A stretch of DNA of 64,000 nt from DASXUX01 sp036504595. GTDB taxonomy: Bacteria > Planctomycetota > SZUA-567 > H5-PLA8. This document shows positions 16,758 through 24,671 of the stretch, piece after piece (position 1 is the first letter of the stretch; the number at the start of each line of letters is the position of its first letter). The notes under the pieces were generated by a model. That model saw nothing but the letters and a program-made list of their open reading frames with translations. It ran no database searches and was not told the DNA's origin. The DNA is taken from contig DASXUX010000030.1 of NCBI GenBank assembly GCA_036504595.1, forward strand, positions 62,001 to 126,000, in the 5' to 3' direction. A program made the translations under genes and the position numbers.

Positions 16758-18163
16758 GGGGACCGGGGAGGGGGCTTCTGCTGATCGCCGCGCTGCTGGC
16801 CTGCGCAGGCTGCAAAGTGGGTCCAAAATACGAGCGCCCTGTGATTGAGACGCCGACGAACTGGCATTGGCAACAAGCGCAGACTGCCAGCGTAGTTCTT
16901 GACGACCATTGGTGGCAGGCGTTCAAGGATCCCAAGCTCGACGAGCTGGTCGCACAGGCGCTGCAATACAATCAGGACATCCAGCAGGCGTTGGCACGAG
17001 TGGACGAGGCGCGCGCGCTGGCCCGAGTGCGAAAAGCCGATTTCTATCCGGGCCTATCGACGACGCCAAGTTTCATGCGCTCTGGAGACTCCGCAAACAC
17101 CTTCCTGCCGGGCGCGCCCGCCGGCGGCATCAGCGGCGTGCGGCAACCGCACAACTTCTTCAGCCTCCCTCTGGACGTTTCGTACGAAGCCGACGTGTGG
17201 GGCCGGGTGCGCCGCTCGTTTGATGCCGCACGCAACCGCGCCGAAGCAAGTGTTGCCGATTACACGTTCGTGCTCCTGACCGTGACCTCCGACACGGCAG
17301 TAAACTACTTCCTGTTGCGATCCCTCGACGCCGAAGTGGAAGTGCTGCAAAACACACTCAAACTCCGCGAGGAATCCCTGAAGCTTGTAAGCTCAAAGTT
17401 CAAATTCGGCGCCATCGACGCGCTCGATGTCGCGCGTGCCAAGACGGATGTCTCCACGACCGAAGCCGCCATTGCCGATGCGAAACGGCGCCGCGAAGCA
17501 GCCGTAAATGTCCTCGCCATTTTGTGCGGGAAGCCAGCCTCTGAATTCACAGTGGCGGCGCAACCGCTGCCCGCCGGCGCGCCGGAGATCCCGGCCGGCC
17601 TTCCGTCGGCGTTGCTCCAGCGCCGCCCGGATGTCATTCGCGCCGAACGCACGCTGATGGCAGCCAACGAAGAGATCGGCGTCGCGCAGGCCGCGTTCTT
17701 CCCGCGTTTGGCTCTAACAGGTGCCGCAGGTTTCCAGAGCCAGGATCTGACCTCCTTGCTCAACTGGAACAGCACGGCGTGGAATGTCGCCGCGAACATC
17801 GTTCAACCCGTTTTCACCGGCGGCCGCAACAAAGCAGAACTTGAGGCCGCGCGAGCGCGCTACGATCAGGCTCAGGCCGCCTATCGCCAGCAGGTTCTTG
17901 TCGCGTTCAAAGATGTCGAGGATGCGCTGATCGACATCAAGTTCCGCGCCGAACAGGCTAAGGCGCTCGACGAGGCGATCGCGTCCGCTCGCGAAGTGAC
18001 CAAGCTCGCGACCACGCGCTACGAGCAAGGACAGGTCAGCTCTCTCGATGTAGTCGATGCGCAGCGCCGCCAGCTCGAAGTGGAACAGCAAGCGCCCCAA
18101 CTGGCAGGCGAGCGCCTGCTTTCAACCATTCGCCTGATTAAAGCCCTGGGTGGGGGCTGGTGA
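16754..18163 (+). CDS. Outer-membrane efflux channel, OprM/NodT family lipoprotein
   Basis: Third component of the efflux operon. A lipobox (LLACAGC) is followed by KVGPKYERP, the standard N-terminus of NodT/OprM lipoproteins. Two repeats of the TolC-like fold are visible, with long helices (QALARVDEARALARVRKADF; later LEAARARYDQAQAAYRQQVL) and the FFPRLALTGAAGFQ strand segment. Length 469 is typical. It should form the trimeric channel that docks to the adaptor. Only three bases separate its stop from the stop of the convergent phosphatase gene, so there is no room for a classical terminator between them. Confidence 0.93.
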   Translation: MRGPGRGLLLIAALLACAGCKVGPKYERPVIETPTNWHWQQAQTASVVLDDHWWQAFKDPKLDELVAQALQYNQDIQQALARVDEARALARVRKADFYPGLSTTPSFMRSGDSANTFLPGAPAGGISGVRQPHNFFSLPLDVSYEADVWGRVRRSFDAARNRAEASVADYTFVLLTVTSDTAVNYFLLRSLDAEVEVLQNTLKLREESLKLVSSKFKFGAIDALDVARAKTDVSTTEAAIADAKRRREAAVNVLAILCGKPASEFTVAAQPLPAGAPEIPAGLPSALLQRRPDVIRAERTLMAANEEIGVAQAAFFPRLALTGAAGFQSQDLTSLLNWNSTAWNVAANIVQPVFTGGRNKAELEAARARYDQAQAAYRQQVLVAFKDVEDALIDIKFRAEQAKALDEAIASAREVTKLATTRYEQGQVSSLDVVDAQRRQLEVEQQAPQLAGERLLSTIRLIKALGGGW

Positions 18164-18166
18164 GAC

Positions 18167-19351
18167 TCACACGTAGCGCCGGTATACTTCCTTCAGGTAT
18201 TTTTCTTCGAGCACCCGCGTGATGCGCGCGACGACGTTGCGGCGCATCTCCAGTTCCACGGGAATGTTCGGATCCTGGTGAGCTTCGTTAATGCGCGTGC
18301 CGACGACGAACTGGATCTGATCGCTGCTGATCAGCATGGAGGCAAGCTGGGTCGCGGCGTTGCGCGGCAAGGCCTCCGGGTTGCGGCCTTGCTCCAAGAT
18401 TTCAGCCACGCGGCTAAGCGTCAACGTGCCTTCGGTGATCAGATCGACGCCATCCATGACTGCGGCGGGAGGCACTTCGGGGTCCAGTTCATCCAGTGAC
18501 ATCGTCAGCTTGCGCTTGAGTTCGCGCGCGGCGATTTTTGCCGTGGTTCCGCCACAGATGACCTTGCGGCCGGAGAACTCGACCAGCGTCTTGGCCAGTT
18601 CGCTATCCTTGTCTTTTGCGAAAGGCGGGCCGGTGACAATCAGCAGCGGCCGCGGTTGCCGCAGGTAGATCGTCGCACAGGTAATATCGTCCTTAGGCGC
18701 GAAATCATCCAGTTCGCGGGCGGAGTTCGCCAACTTGCGAGCCAGATCGCGCGCGGAGACGGCCGGTTGCCGCGAGACCACGCCGCGCACGTACTGGACG
18801 ACGTTCTCGCTACCCCACCCGAGGGGAAGTTGTTTATGGCCCATGCCGGCCTGTGTGATGCCGTCCGAGAACACGATGATGCGGTCGCCCACTTGAGCGT
18901 CGAATTCCGAGAAAAGAACTTCGCGGTCGTTCCACTTCGGCAGCGTGACAAGATCCTTCTGCACGTCCACGATCTCGCTGCCGCGCAACAACAGATACGG
19001 CGGGTTGCCGTGCTCAACGACGCGCGCATGTCCGCGGCCATCGACATCGACGATGGTGAACGTCGAGTAGCTGATCTGGCGGACCTTGCAGATGGGAAGC
19101 GTGTCCATGACCACCTGCGCGGTCTTTGTCACGTCCGTGTAGTTCTCGGTGTACTTCGCCGCCATCGTGGCGGTCAGCGTCGCCAGCACGCAGGCCTTCA
19201 CGCCGCTGCCCAGCCCATCGGAGAGCACGGAGATCACGCGATGTTCTTCGCGCAGTTTGCGGCTGAGGAAATAATCGCCCGGGACATGCTCGCAGTGCTT
19301 GCGATGCTGCCAATAATCGACTTCAACAAAGTGCTCACTGTTCATTAGCAT
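18167..19351 (-). CDS. SpoIIE-type protein phosphatase linked to sensory hydrogenase
   Basis: A 394-residue PP2C-like (SpoIIE/PPM) serine phosphatase. Metal-binding acidic motifs are present: VLSDGLGSGVKA near residue 43, VFSDGITQAG near 160 and PKDDITCATIYL near 220. The C-terminal part (residues about 235-390) is an extra domain of unknown role with LIVTGPPFAKDKDSELAK and CGGTTAKIAA. It overlaps the end of hydS. Phosphatases of this kind are known to accompany group C3 putative sensory [FeFe] hydrogenases, so it is the likely output of HydS, dephosphorylating an unknown partner such as an anti-sigma-antagonist. Nothing in the window identifies that partner. Confidence 0.82.
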   Translation of the reverse strand: MLMNSEHFVEVDYWQHRKHCEHVPGDYFLSRKLREEHRVISVLSDGLGSGVKACVLATLTATMAAKYTENYTDVTKTAQVVMDTLPICKVRQISYSTFTIVDVDGRGHARVVEHGNPPYLLLRGSEIVDVQKDLVTLPKWNDREVLFSEFDAQVGDRIIVFSDGITQAGMGHKQLPLGWGSENVVQYVRGVVSRQPAVSARDLARKLANSARELDDFAPKDDITCATIYLRQPRPLLIVTGPPFAKDKDSELAKTLVEFSGRKVICGGTTAKIAARELKRKLTMSLDELDPEVPPAAVMDGVDLITEGTLTLSRVAEILEQGRNPEALPRNAATQLASMLISSDQIQFVVGTRINEAHQDPNIPVELEMRRNVVARITRVLEEKYLKEVYRRYV

Positions 19352-21101
19352 TCTGATTTGCGTCCGTGTTCGAGAACGACTTGATGATGGCGTTTAGCAT
19401 GACTTCGGATTCCGCGGCATTTTCGCCGAGCAGATACGCGATCTGTTGAACTGTCTCCAGGTTTTTGCGAATCACCTCCTGCGTTTGCTGGATGATGCGC
19501 TCTTTGCGCACGGCCGGCTGTGTGATGTCCTGCATGATCGCACACGCCACCTGTCCCTTTTCGATGGTGAAGATGGAGACCTGCAAAATGGATTGCTGAA
19601 AGCGGATCTCGCGACCCAGGATGTCCTCGCCGGTCTGAAGCACCGACTGGAACAGATGATGGAAAGGCAAAAGCGTGCGCAGCGGCGTTCCATCCAGGCC
19701 CGGACGTGACTTGAATGCAGCCGCTGCGTCCGGCCCCAGGATTTGCGCGAAGTTGATGTTGCACTCGATGATCTTCAGGTTCGCGTCCACAAGCACTACG
19801 GCGTTTGGCGTCTTGGACATCAACGCATTGGCCTTCTTCTGCGCGAGTTTGCGCATGTACGTCACACACATGACGCGCTCGGCCTTGCCGTCGGCCAGCG
19901 CTGTGGCAAACTCCCGGCAGTTGTCATACCCGCAGCCGCCGCAGTTAAGCTCGTCTTCAAGGCGCTGCTTTCCAATGCTCCGCAGACATTCCTGAATCTG
20001 GGCCTCGGTATGCGGCTTGACCGTCACCGGCTCGACCTTGGCCAACGGCATCGCCGGAGCGCTGGCCGCACGCGGCAGGCGCTCGGGCTGAAGTTTGGCG
20101 TAATGGATTATCTGGTAGCGCTTGGCGGCGGTTGCTCCGCGCCGAAAGGCTTTCGGCCCGTTAATGCAGCCGCCCTCGCAGGCGAGCAGTTCGAGGAACA
20201 GCGGCTGTGTGAGCGGCGCGTCCCGCAGGCCATCGAGCGCTTTGCGGATCGCCGAGATTCCCGAGAATGACATGCACTGTGCTTCGGCGGACGTGCAGCC
20301 AGCCTTCACGCTGGCCATCATGCCGCCGTCGATCGGGTACAGCGCGCCCTCTTCAGAAGCTTCCGGGATGAAGGCTGCATTCGCAGTAGCTCCATCCTCC
20401 GTGCCGGACGTAACACCGGCGTCCTTGCCGTTCCCCAAGCTGATTTTCTGCTGAGCCAGCCAGCGCCGCAGATCCTCAAACGTAATCGCAACGTCGAGAA
20501 CGCCGGCGTGTGCATCCGCCTCTCGCTTCTTGGCGATACACGGAGAGACGAAAACAATTCCGATATCTTTGCCATAAATGTTGCGGAGCAAGTGGCAGTG
20601 AGCGAGCACGGGCGAGGCCACCGGCGTGATCGCGGCGGCGTAGGACGGCTCATACTTCTGCAGGTAGTCAACGATCGCCGGGCAGGCCGACGAGACGATC
20701 AGCCGCGGCTGCGGCTCCTTAAGCATCGCCGCGACGCTGCCTGAAACTTGCTGCGCGCCCAGCGCCGTCTCCGACACGCCCATGAATCCAAGCGTTTTGA
20801 GTGCGCCAATCAGGTCGCTGTGTCCGACGCCGGCAAACTCCGACACAAAGGACGGCGCCAGAGACACGATCACCCGCTTTTTGCTTCGCAGCAGTTCCTG
20901 CGCGCGCGGAAGGTCGTCGCGAACGCGTTTGGCCCCACTGGGGCACACGCCGACGCAGTGACCGCAGGCCATGCAGAGTTGCGGAATGACGGTGGCGCAG
21001 GCGTTTTCGATGCGCACCGCCTTGACGGGGCATTCACGGACGCATTTGAAGCAGTCCTGGCACTCGTTCTTTTCAGTAAAGATCGGCGCTGACTTTTCCA
21101 T
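19335..21101 (-). CDS. hydS: Sensory [FeFe] hydrogenase HydS: ferredoxin, H-cluster, FeS and PAS domains
   Basis: Predicted hydrogen or redox sensor. N-terminal two-cluster ferredoxin: CQDCFKCVRECPVKAV and CMACGHCVGVCPSGAK. The H-cluster domain has the altered loops of sensory enzymes: SSACPAIV instead of TSCCPGW, SPCIAKKREAD, and ELLACEGGCINGP. A small Fe-S module NCGGCGYDNCREFA follows (about residue 390), then a PAS domain (PNAVVLVDANLKIIECNINF) and a C-terminal helix. ATG 21101 is preferred (GGAG upstream) over the in-frame TTG at 21143. The stretch GNGKDAGVTSGTEDG inside the H-cluster domain is encoded by a degenerate palindromic element. Signal output probably goes to the overlapping downstream phosphatase gene. 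Confidence 0.9.
   Translation of the reverse strand: MEKSAPIFTEKNECQDCFKCVRECPVKAVRIENACATVIPQLCMACGHCVGVCPSGAKRVRDDLPRAQELLRSKKRVIVSLAPSFVSEFAGVGHSDLIGALKTLGFMGVSETALGAQQVSGSVAAMLKEPQPRLIVSSACPAIVDYLQKYEPSYAAAITPVASPVLAHCHLLRNIYGKDIGIVFVSPCIAKKREADAHAGVLDVAITFEDLRRWLAQQKISLGNGKDAGVTSGTEDGATANAAFIPEASEEGALYPIDGGMMASVKAGCTSAEAQCMSFSGISAIRKALDGLRDAPLTQPLFLELLACEGGCINGPKAFRRGATAAKRYQIIHYAKLQPERLPRAASAPAMPLAKVEPVTVKPHTEAQIQECLRSIGKQRLEDELNCGGCGYDNCREFATALADGKAERVMCVTYMRKLAQKKANALMSKTPNAVVLVDANLKIIECNINFAQILGPDAAAAFKSRPGLDGTPLRTLLPFHHLFQSVLQTGEDILGREIRFQQSILQVSIFTIEKGQVACAIMQDITQPAVRKERIIQQTQEVIRKNLETVQQIAYLLGENAAESEVMLNAIIKSFSNTDANQNANEQ
20389..20436. repeat. In-frame palindromic mini-element in hydS (degenerate)
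   Basis: Read on minus it contains GGCAAGGACGCCGGTGTTAC and then CCGGCACGGAGG, the two half-element types in order, both partly decayed. It encodes a Gly/Asp/Thr-rich insertion in a loop of the hydrogenase domain. Confidence 0.55.
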
Positions 21102-21152
21102 GAAGAGCTCCGCAGCGGAGTTCGTTTCGGGTCGCCAACTCAATTCTACGCT

Positions 21153-22547
21153 CTAATCTTTCAAGCGGAAATGACGCTTCAACATCCCAATGATCGTGAC
21201 GGCGTCGGCAGGCTGATGTTGCTCGCAGCCGATGGTTAGATTAGGCCCGTTCTTGCACATGCCCTGGCACAAGTGGCCCTCCAAGGCGACGCGTTCCTCC
21301 AGCTTGTGGCGGCGAATGAAATCCTTCACCGCCATCACGATCTGATTGTTGCCGCGTGAAAAGCACGAACTCCCCATGCACACGCCGATCGGCAACACCC
21401 CGGTGGGGCGGGCGTCCCTGCCCGCCTGCTCCTCCGAACTATTGGCCGAAGCGGGCACGGAGGCCCGCTCCACCACGGCATTGGCGGCGCCATTGGTTGC
21501 CGGATGGCGTCCAATCTGAATAAGAAGCTGGCGCACTTCGCTTTCGCCAGAAAGATGGCTGGCGTCTTCCAGTACGTACCGTTCCGGATAGCAGCGATAA
21601 TGCATCCGGTTGCGGTTTGGCGTGAGCTCCATGAAAAGCGCGTTGGCGCCGCGCCTGAGCGCCAACGTCAGCGCGTCGGGCTGCCCGATGGTTGCCAGCG
21701 CCGCCGTGGCGGGAATGCTGATTTCCGGGCACAACAGCCGTAGTGCTGCCATCACTTTGAAGGTCTCAATATCCGAGTTGGGAACCTGTTCAGCTTCGGG
21801 CGTCACAAAGCGCCAGTCGCCGCGGCCGATGGGCGTGGTCGGATCGGGAACATACGGGCTGATGATTGCCCAATCCAGGTCGAGCGAGCGCATGAGATCG
21901 ACATCCGTTGCCAAACCCGCGTACGTCTGCCCCGGCAGTCCAACAAGCAGACCGCTGCCGAGCCTGTACCCCAGCCGGCGCAATGATTCGAGCAGTTTCA
22001 GGCGCTGCGGCGTCTCGTCCGCAGGAAGCGCGTGCAACATTTTGTAGAGGGCCGGATCCGACGTCTGAAAGCGCAGAAAATAGGCATCTGCGCCGGCTTC
22101 GCGCAGCATGGCCAGATCGGCTTCACTTCGCTCGCCCAGGCTCAGCCCCACGGAGAGGCCCGTCTCCGTGCGAATCAGGCGAATGATATCCGCCAGCCAT
22201 TCCGCGGAGATCAACTTGTCGCCAGCGGCCTGGAGCAGCACGCTGCGGTACTCCAGTTCGACGGCCTGTCGGGCGCAACTGAGCATCTGCACGGAACTCA
22301 TGCGGTACCGCGCGACGCGGTCGTAATTCATGCGCAAACCGCAGTAGCCACACGGCTGCATGCAGTGGTTAGATATTTTGATCGTGCCGCAGAGTTCGAC
22401 GTCGTTGCCGACGAAACGCGCGCGGGTGGCGTCGGCCATCAGCCACAGTTGCTCCAGCGCCTGCGGCTGGTTCTCACGCAGCCATGCTTCGTGCGACGAC
22501 ACGTTGGGCGCGATGGCCTGCGCAACGTCTTCCCGTTGTGCCTGCAT
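21153..22547 (-). CDS. hydE: [FeFe] hydrogenase maturase HydE fused to a [2Fe-2S] domain
   Basis: Radical SAM enzyme needed to build the H-cluster. The motif CMQPCGYCG (CxxxCxxC) near residue 55 binds the [4Fe-4S]/SAM cluster. QAAGDKLISAEW, SVGLSLGERS, GLLVGLPGQTY and SPYVPDPTTP follow the biotin-synthase-like HydE pattern to about residue 350. An unusual extra C-terminal domain (about residues 385-465) carries CMGSSCF...CQGMCKNGP, the thioredoxin-like [2Fe-2S] ferredoxin fold also found in NuoE and HydA. The linker (ERASVPASANSSEEQAGRDA) is encoded by a palindromic doublet. The start at 22547 has GGGAG upstream; an open frame continues further but overlaps hydA. HydF and HydG are not in the window. 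Confidence 0.88.
   Translation of the reverse strand: MQAQREDVAQAIAPNVSSHEAWLRENQPQALEQLWLMADATRARFVGNDVELCGTIKISNHCMQPCGYCGLRMNYDRVARYRMSSVQMLSCARQAVELEYRSVLLQAAGDKLISAEWLADIIRLIRTETGLSVGLSLGERSEADLAMLREAGADAYFLRFQTSDPALYKMLHALPADETPQRLKLLESLRRLGYRLGSGLLVGLPGQTYAGLATDVDLMRSLDLDWAIISPYVPDPTTPIGRGDWRFVTPEAEQVPNSDIETFKVMAALRLLCPEISIPATAALATIGQPDALTLALRRGANALFMELTPNRNRMHYRCYPERYVLEDASHLSGESEVRQLLIQIGRHPATNGAANAVVERASVPASANSSEEQAGRDARPTGVLPIGVCMGSSCFSRGNNQIVMAVKDFIRRHKLEERVALEGHLCQGMCKNGPNLTIGCEQHQPADAVTIIGMLKRHFRLKD
21402..21474. repeat. Palindromic doublet at the HydE domain junction
   Basis: GGTGGGGCGGGCGTCCCTGC starts the element and GCGGGCACGGAGGCCCGC with CTCCACC ends it. Outer ends are inverted and each half is a GCGGGC/GCCCGC hairpin, the same architecture as 8280-8354. 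It encodes the whole linker between the radical SAM and [2Fe-2S] domains without a frame break. Confidence 0.75.
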
Positions 22548-22558
22548 GACGCGCTCCC

Positions 22559-24568
22559 TCACTTGTGTTCGGCGAGTTGCCGGTCGAGAATCTCGCGCGC
22601 CTTCTCGAACGTGCACTGTTGCAGCATTTCCCCGCCGATCTGCACGGTCGGTCCGTTGCTGCAGTTTTCCGAACAGAAGTTCGCGCTGACATCCACCGCG
22701 TTGTGCAAACTGTGCTCTTCGACATAGCTCATCAATTCGTGCAACAGCTTCTGTGACCCTCGCACGAAGCAGCTCGTGCCCGCGCACACTTTCACCGGGA
22801 TCTTGTTCTCAGCAGGCCCATCCGACAGCGGAATGTCCACCGCGTCCAGTCTCCGGCGGTTCTGGTAATGCGTGTGCAGCAGATGGTGAGCTTTCTCGCC
22901 GCCGATCGCGCCCAGGTGCGTTTCGTAGCACTTGGTGACGAACGGATTGTCCTGCGATTTGTGCAGCGGCAGGCTCTTGTCCGCATCGTACAGCGCCTTC
23001 GTCCGCAGCCGCTTGGCCGTGCCGTTGAAGCTGACCGGCTGTCCGGCGCCACCGATGCAGCCGCCGGGGCAGGACATGACCTCGATGAGATCGTAATCTG
23101 CCTTGCCGGCTTTGACTTTTTCGGCCACGAGTTTCGCGTTCGCCAGCCCGTGAACGATCGCCATCTTTACGGTGATTCCCTTGACGGTGACGCTGGCTTC
23201 ACGCAAGCCGCCTTCGCCGCGCACGTCCATGAAATCGACCTTGGCGAGCGGCTCGCCCGTGATCTTCTCCGCGGCGAAGCGCAGCGCGGCTTCCATTACG
23301 CCGCCCGAATTGCCGAAGATCACTCCGGCTCCGGTGTGGAAACCCAGCGGCATGTCGAGGCTTTCGGGCTCCAGTGAGCAGAAATCCAGGCCGGCCTCTT
23401 CAATCATCCGCGCCAGTTCTTGTGTTGTGAGCACGCAATCGACGTCCCGCTGGCCGTCGTGAGTGAATTCGGGCCGCCGCGCCTCGAACTTCTTGGCCGT
23501 GCAGGGCATGATCGAGACGACAAACAGATCCTCCCGTGCGACGCCAAGTTGCTTCGGCAGCGTGTCCTTCGCCAGCGAACCAAACATCTGCTGCGGAGAC
23601 TTGCAGCTCGACAGATTCGGCAGCAGTTCCGGATAATACTGTTCTGCATACTTCACCCAACCGGGGCAGCAGGATGTGAACTGCGGCAGCTTCTCACCCT
23701 TCATCTTGCGTTCGAGGAACTCGGTGCCTTCTTCCATGATCGTCAAGTCGGCGGTGAACGAGGTGTCGTAGACTTGATCGAATCCCAGCGCCTTCAAAGC
23801 CGCCACGATCCGCCCGGTCGTCTCCGCGCCCGGCTTCGCACCGAAGGATTCGCCGAGCGCCACACGCACGGCTGGAGCGATCTGCGCGATCACTTTCTTC
23901 TTCGGATTGTCGATCGCCTTCCACACCTCGGCGATCTCCGACTTCGGCGTCAGAGCGCCAGTCGGGCAGAACGCCGCGCACTGGCCGCAGTTGATGCACT
24001 CCACATCGGCCAAATGGCGGTTGAAGGCCGGGATCACCGCGGCCTGACTGCCGCGAAACGCAAAATCGATCGCGCCGATGCCCTGGAGTTCGTTGCAGAC
24101 TCGGACACAATCGCCACACAGCACGCATTTGCTGGGATCGCGGACCAGCGATGCCGATGAGTCGTCCACATCGGCAAATTTCTGCGTGGGCTTGAAGCGC
24201 ACCTTTTGCACGCCCATCCGCCGCGCGAGGCTTTGCAGCTTGCACGCCGCGCTCTTGGGACACGTCGGACAATTCTGGTCGTGGTTGGCCAGCAGCAATT
24301 CGAGCGTGATGCGCCGGATTTCGCGCAGCTCTTCCGTGCTCGTGCGAATCTTCATGCCGGCTTCAGGCGGCGTGGAGCACGCGCCCATAATGCCGCGGCC
24401 TTCCACCTGAACCAGGCACAGGCGGCACGCGCCGTAGATGCTCAGTTCCGAGTGGTAGCAGAACGTGGGCAGTTCGATGTGCGCCTTGCGTACCAGTTCC
24501 AGCAGGTTGCGCTCGCCGTTGATCTCGATGTCGCGTCCGTCGATGTTAACAGTAGCTGGTTTGATCAT
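22559..24568 (-). CDS. hydA: Electron-bifurcating [FeFe] hydrogenase catalytic subunit HydA
   Basis: Catalytic subunit producing or consuming H2. Domains in order: N-terminal [2Fe-2S] (CYHSELSIYGACRLC), a His-ligated [4Fe-4S] (HDQNCPTCPKSAAC), two ferredoxin clusters (CVLCGDCVRVC, CINCGQCAAFCPTGAL), the H-cluster domain with all three loops intact (TSCCPGW, MPCTAKKFEARRPE, MSCPGGCIGGAGQP), and a C-terminal thioredoxin-like [2Fe-2S] domain (CAGTSCF...CSENCSNGP). At 669 residues it fits the M3-type HydA of trimeric HydABC enzymes, which couple NADH and ferredoxin oxidation to H2 formation. It lies 11 bases upstream of hydE and 103 bases downstream of hydB, that gap being filled by a repeat. Confidence 0.95.
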   Translation of the reverse strand: MIKPATVNIDGRDIEINGERNLLELVRKAHIELPTFCYHSELSIYGACRLCLVQVEGRGIMGACSTPPEAGMKIRTSTEELREIRRITLELLLANHDQNCPTCPKSAACKLQSLARRMGVQKVRFKPTQKFADVDDSSASLVRDPSKCVLCGDCVRVCNELQGIGAIDFAFRGSQAAVIPAFNRHLADVECINCGQCAAFCPTGALTPKSEIAEVWKAIDNPKKKVIAQIAPAVRVALGESFGAKPGAETTGRIVAALKALGFDQVYDTSFTADLTIMEEGTEFLERKMKGEKLPQFTSCCPGWVKYAEQYYPELLPNLSSCKSPQQMFGSLAKDTLPKQLGVAREDLFVVSIMPCTAKKFEARRPEFTHDGQRDVDCVLTTQELARMIEEAGLDFCSLEPESLDMPLGFHTGAGVIFGNSGGVMEAALRFAAEKITGEPLAKVDFMDVRGEGGLREASVTVKGITVKMAIVHGLANAKLVAEKVKAGKADYDLIEVMSCPGGCIGGAGQPVSFNGTAKRLRTKALYDADKSLPLHKSQDNPFVTKCYETHLGAIGGEKAHHLLHTHYQNRRRLDAVDIPLSDGPAENKIPVKVCAGTSCFVRGSQKLLHELMSYVEEHSLHNAVDVSANFCSENCSNGPTVQIGGEMLQQCTFEKAREILDRQLAEHK

Positions 24569-24593
24569 GTCTTTGCTCCCTCAAACTTAACTG

Positions 24594-24666
24594 GCCCTTC
24601 ACCCCTAACCCCTCTCCCTCGCGGGGGAGAGGGGGACCGGAGGGCCGCTCCCTTACGGTCGCGGTT
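24594..24666. repeat. CTCACCCC/GGGGAGAGGG hairpin repeat between hydB and hydA
   Basis: CCCCTCTCCCTCGCGGGGGA at 24609-24628 and the following GAGGGGGACCGGAGG form the same hairpin as at 10071-10096. It is followed by GCCGCTCCCTTACGGTCGCG. This is the only sizeable gap in the hyd operon and could partly terminate or stabilise the transcript. Confidence 0.75.
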
Positions 24667-24671
24667 CTGAT

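Noticed and set aside
22548..22787. N-terminal extension of hydE into hydA
   Set aside because: The extra 80 residues are Arg-rich, antiparallel in character to nothing known, and overlap the conserved end of HydA; ATG 22547 has its own ribosome site.
24569..24671. Terminator splitting the hyd operon
   Set aside because: The hairpin there is a dispersed repeat without a T-tract, and the genes on both sides are subunits of one enzyme, so full termination is unlikely.
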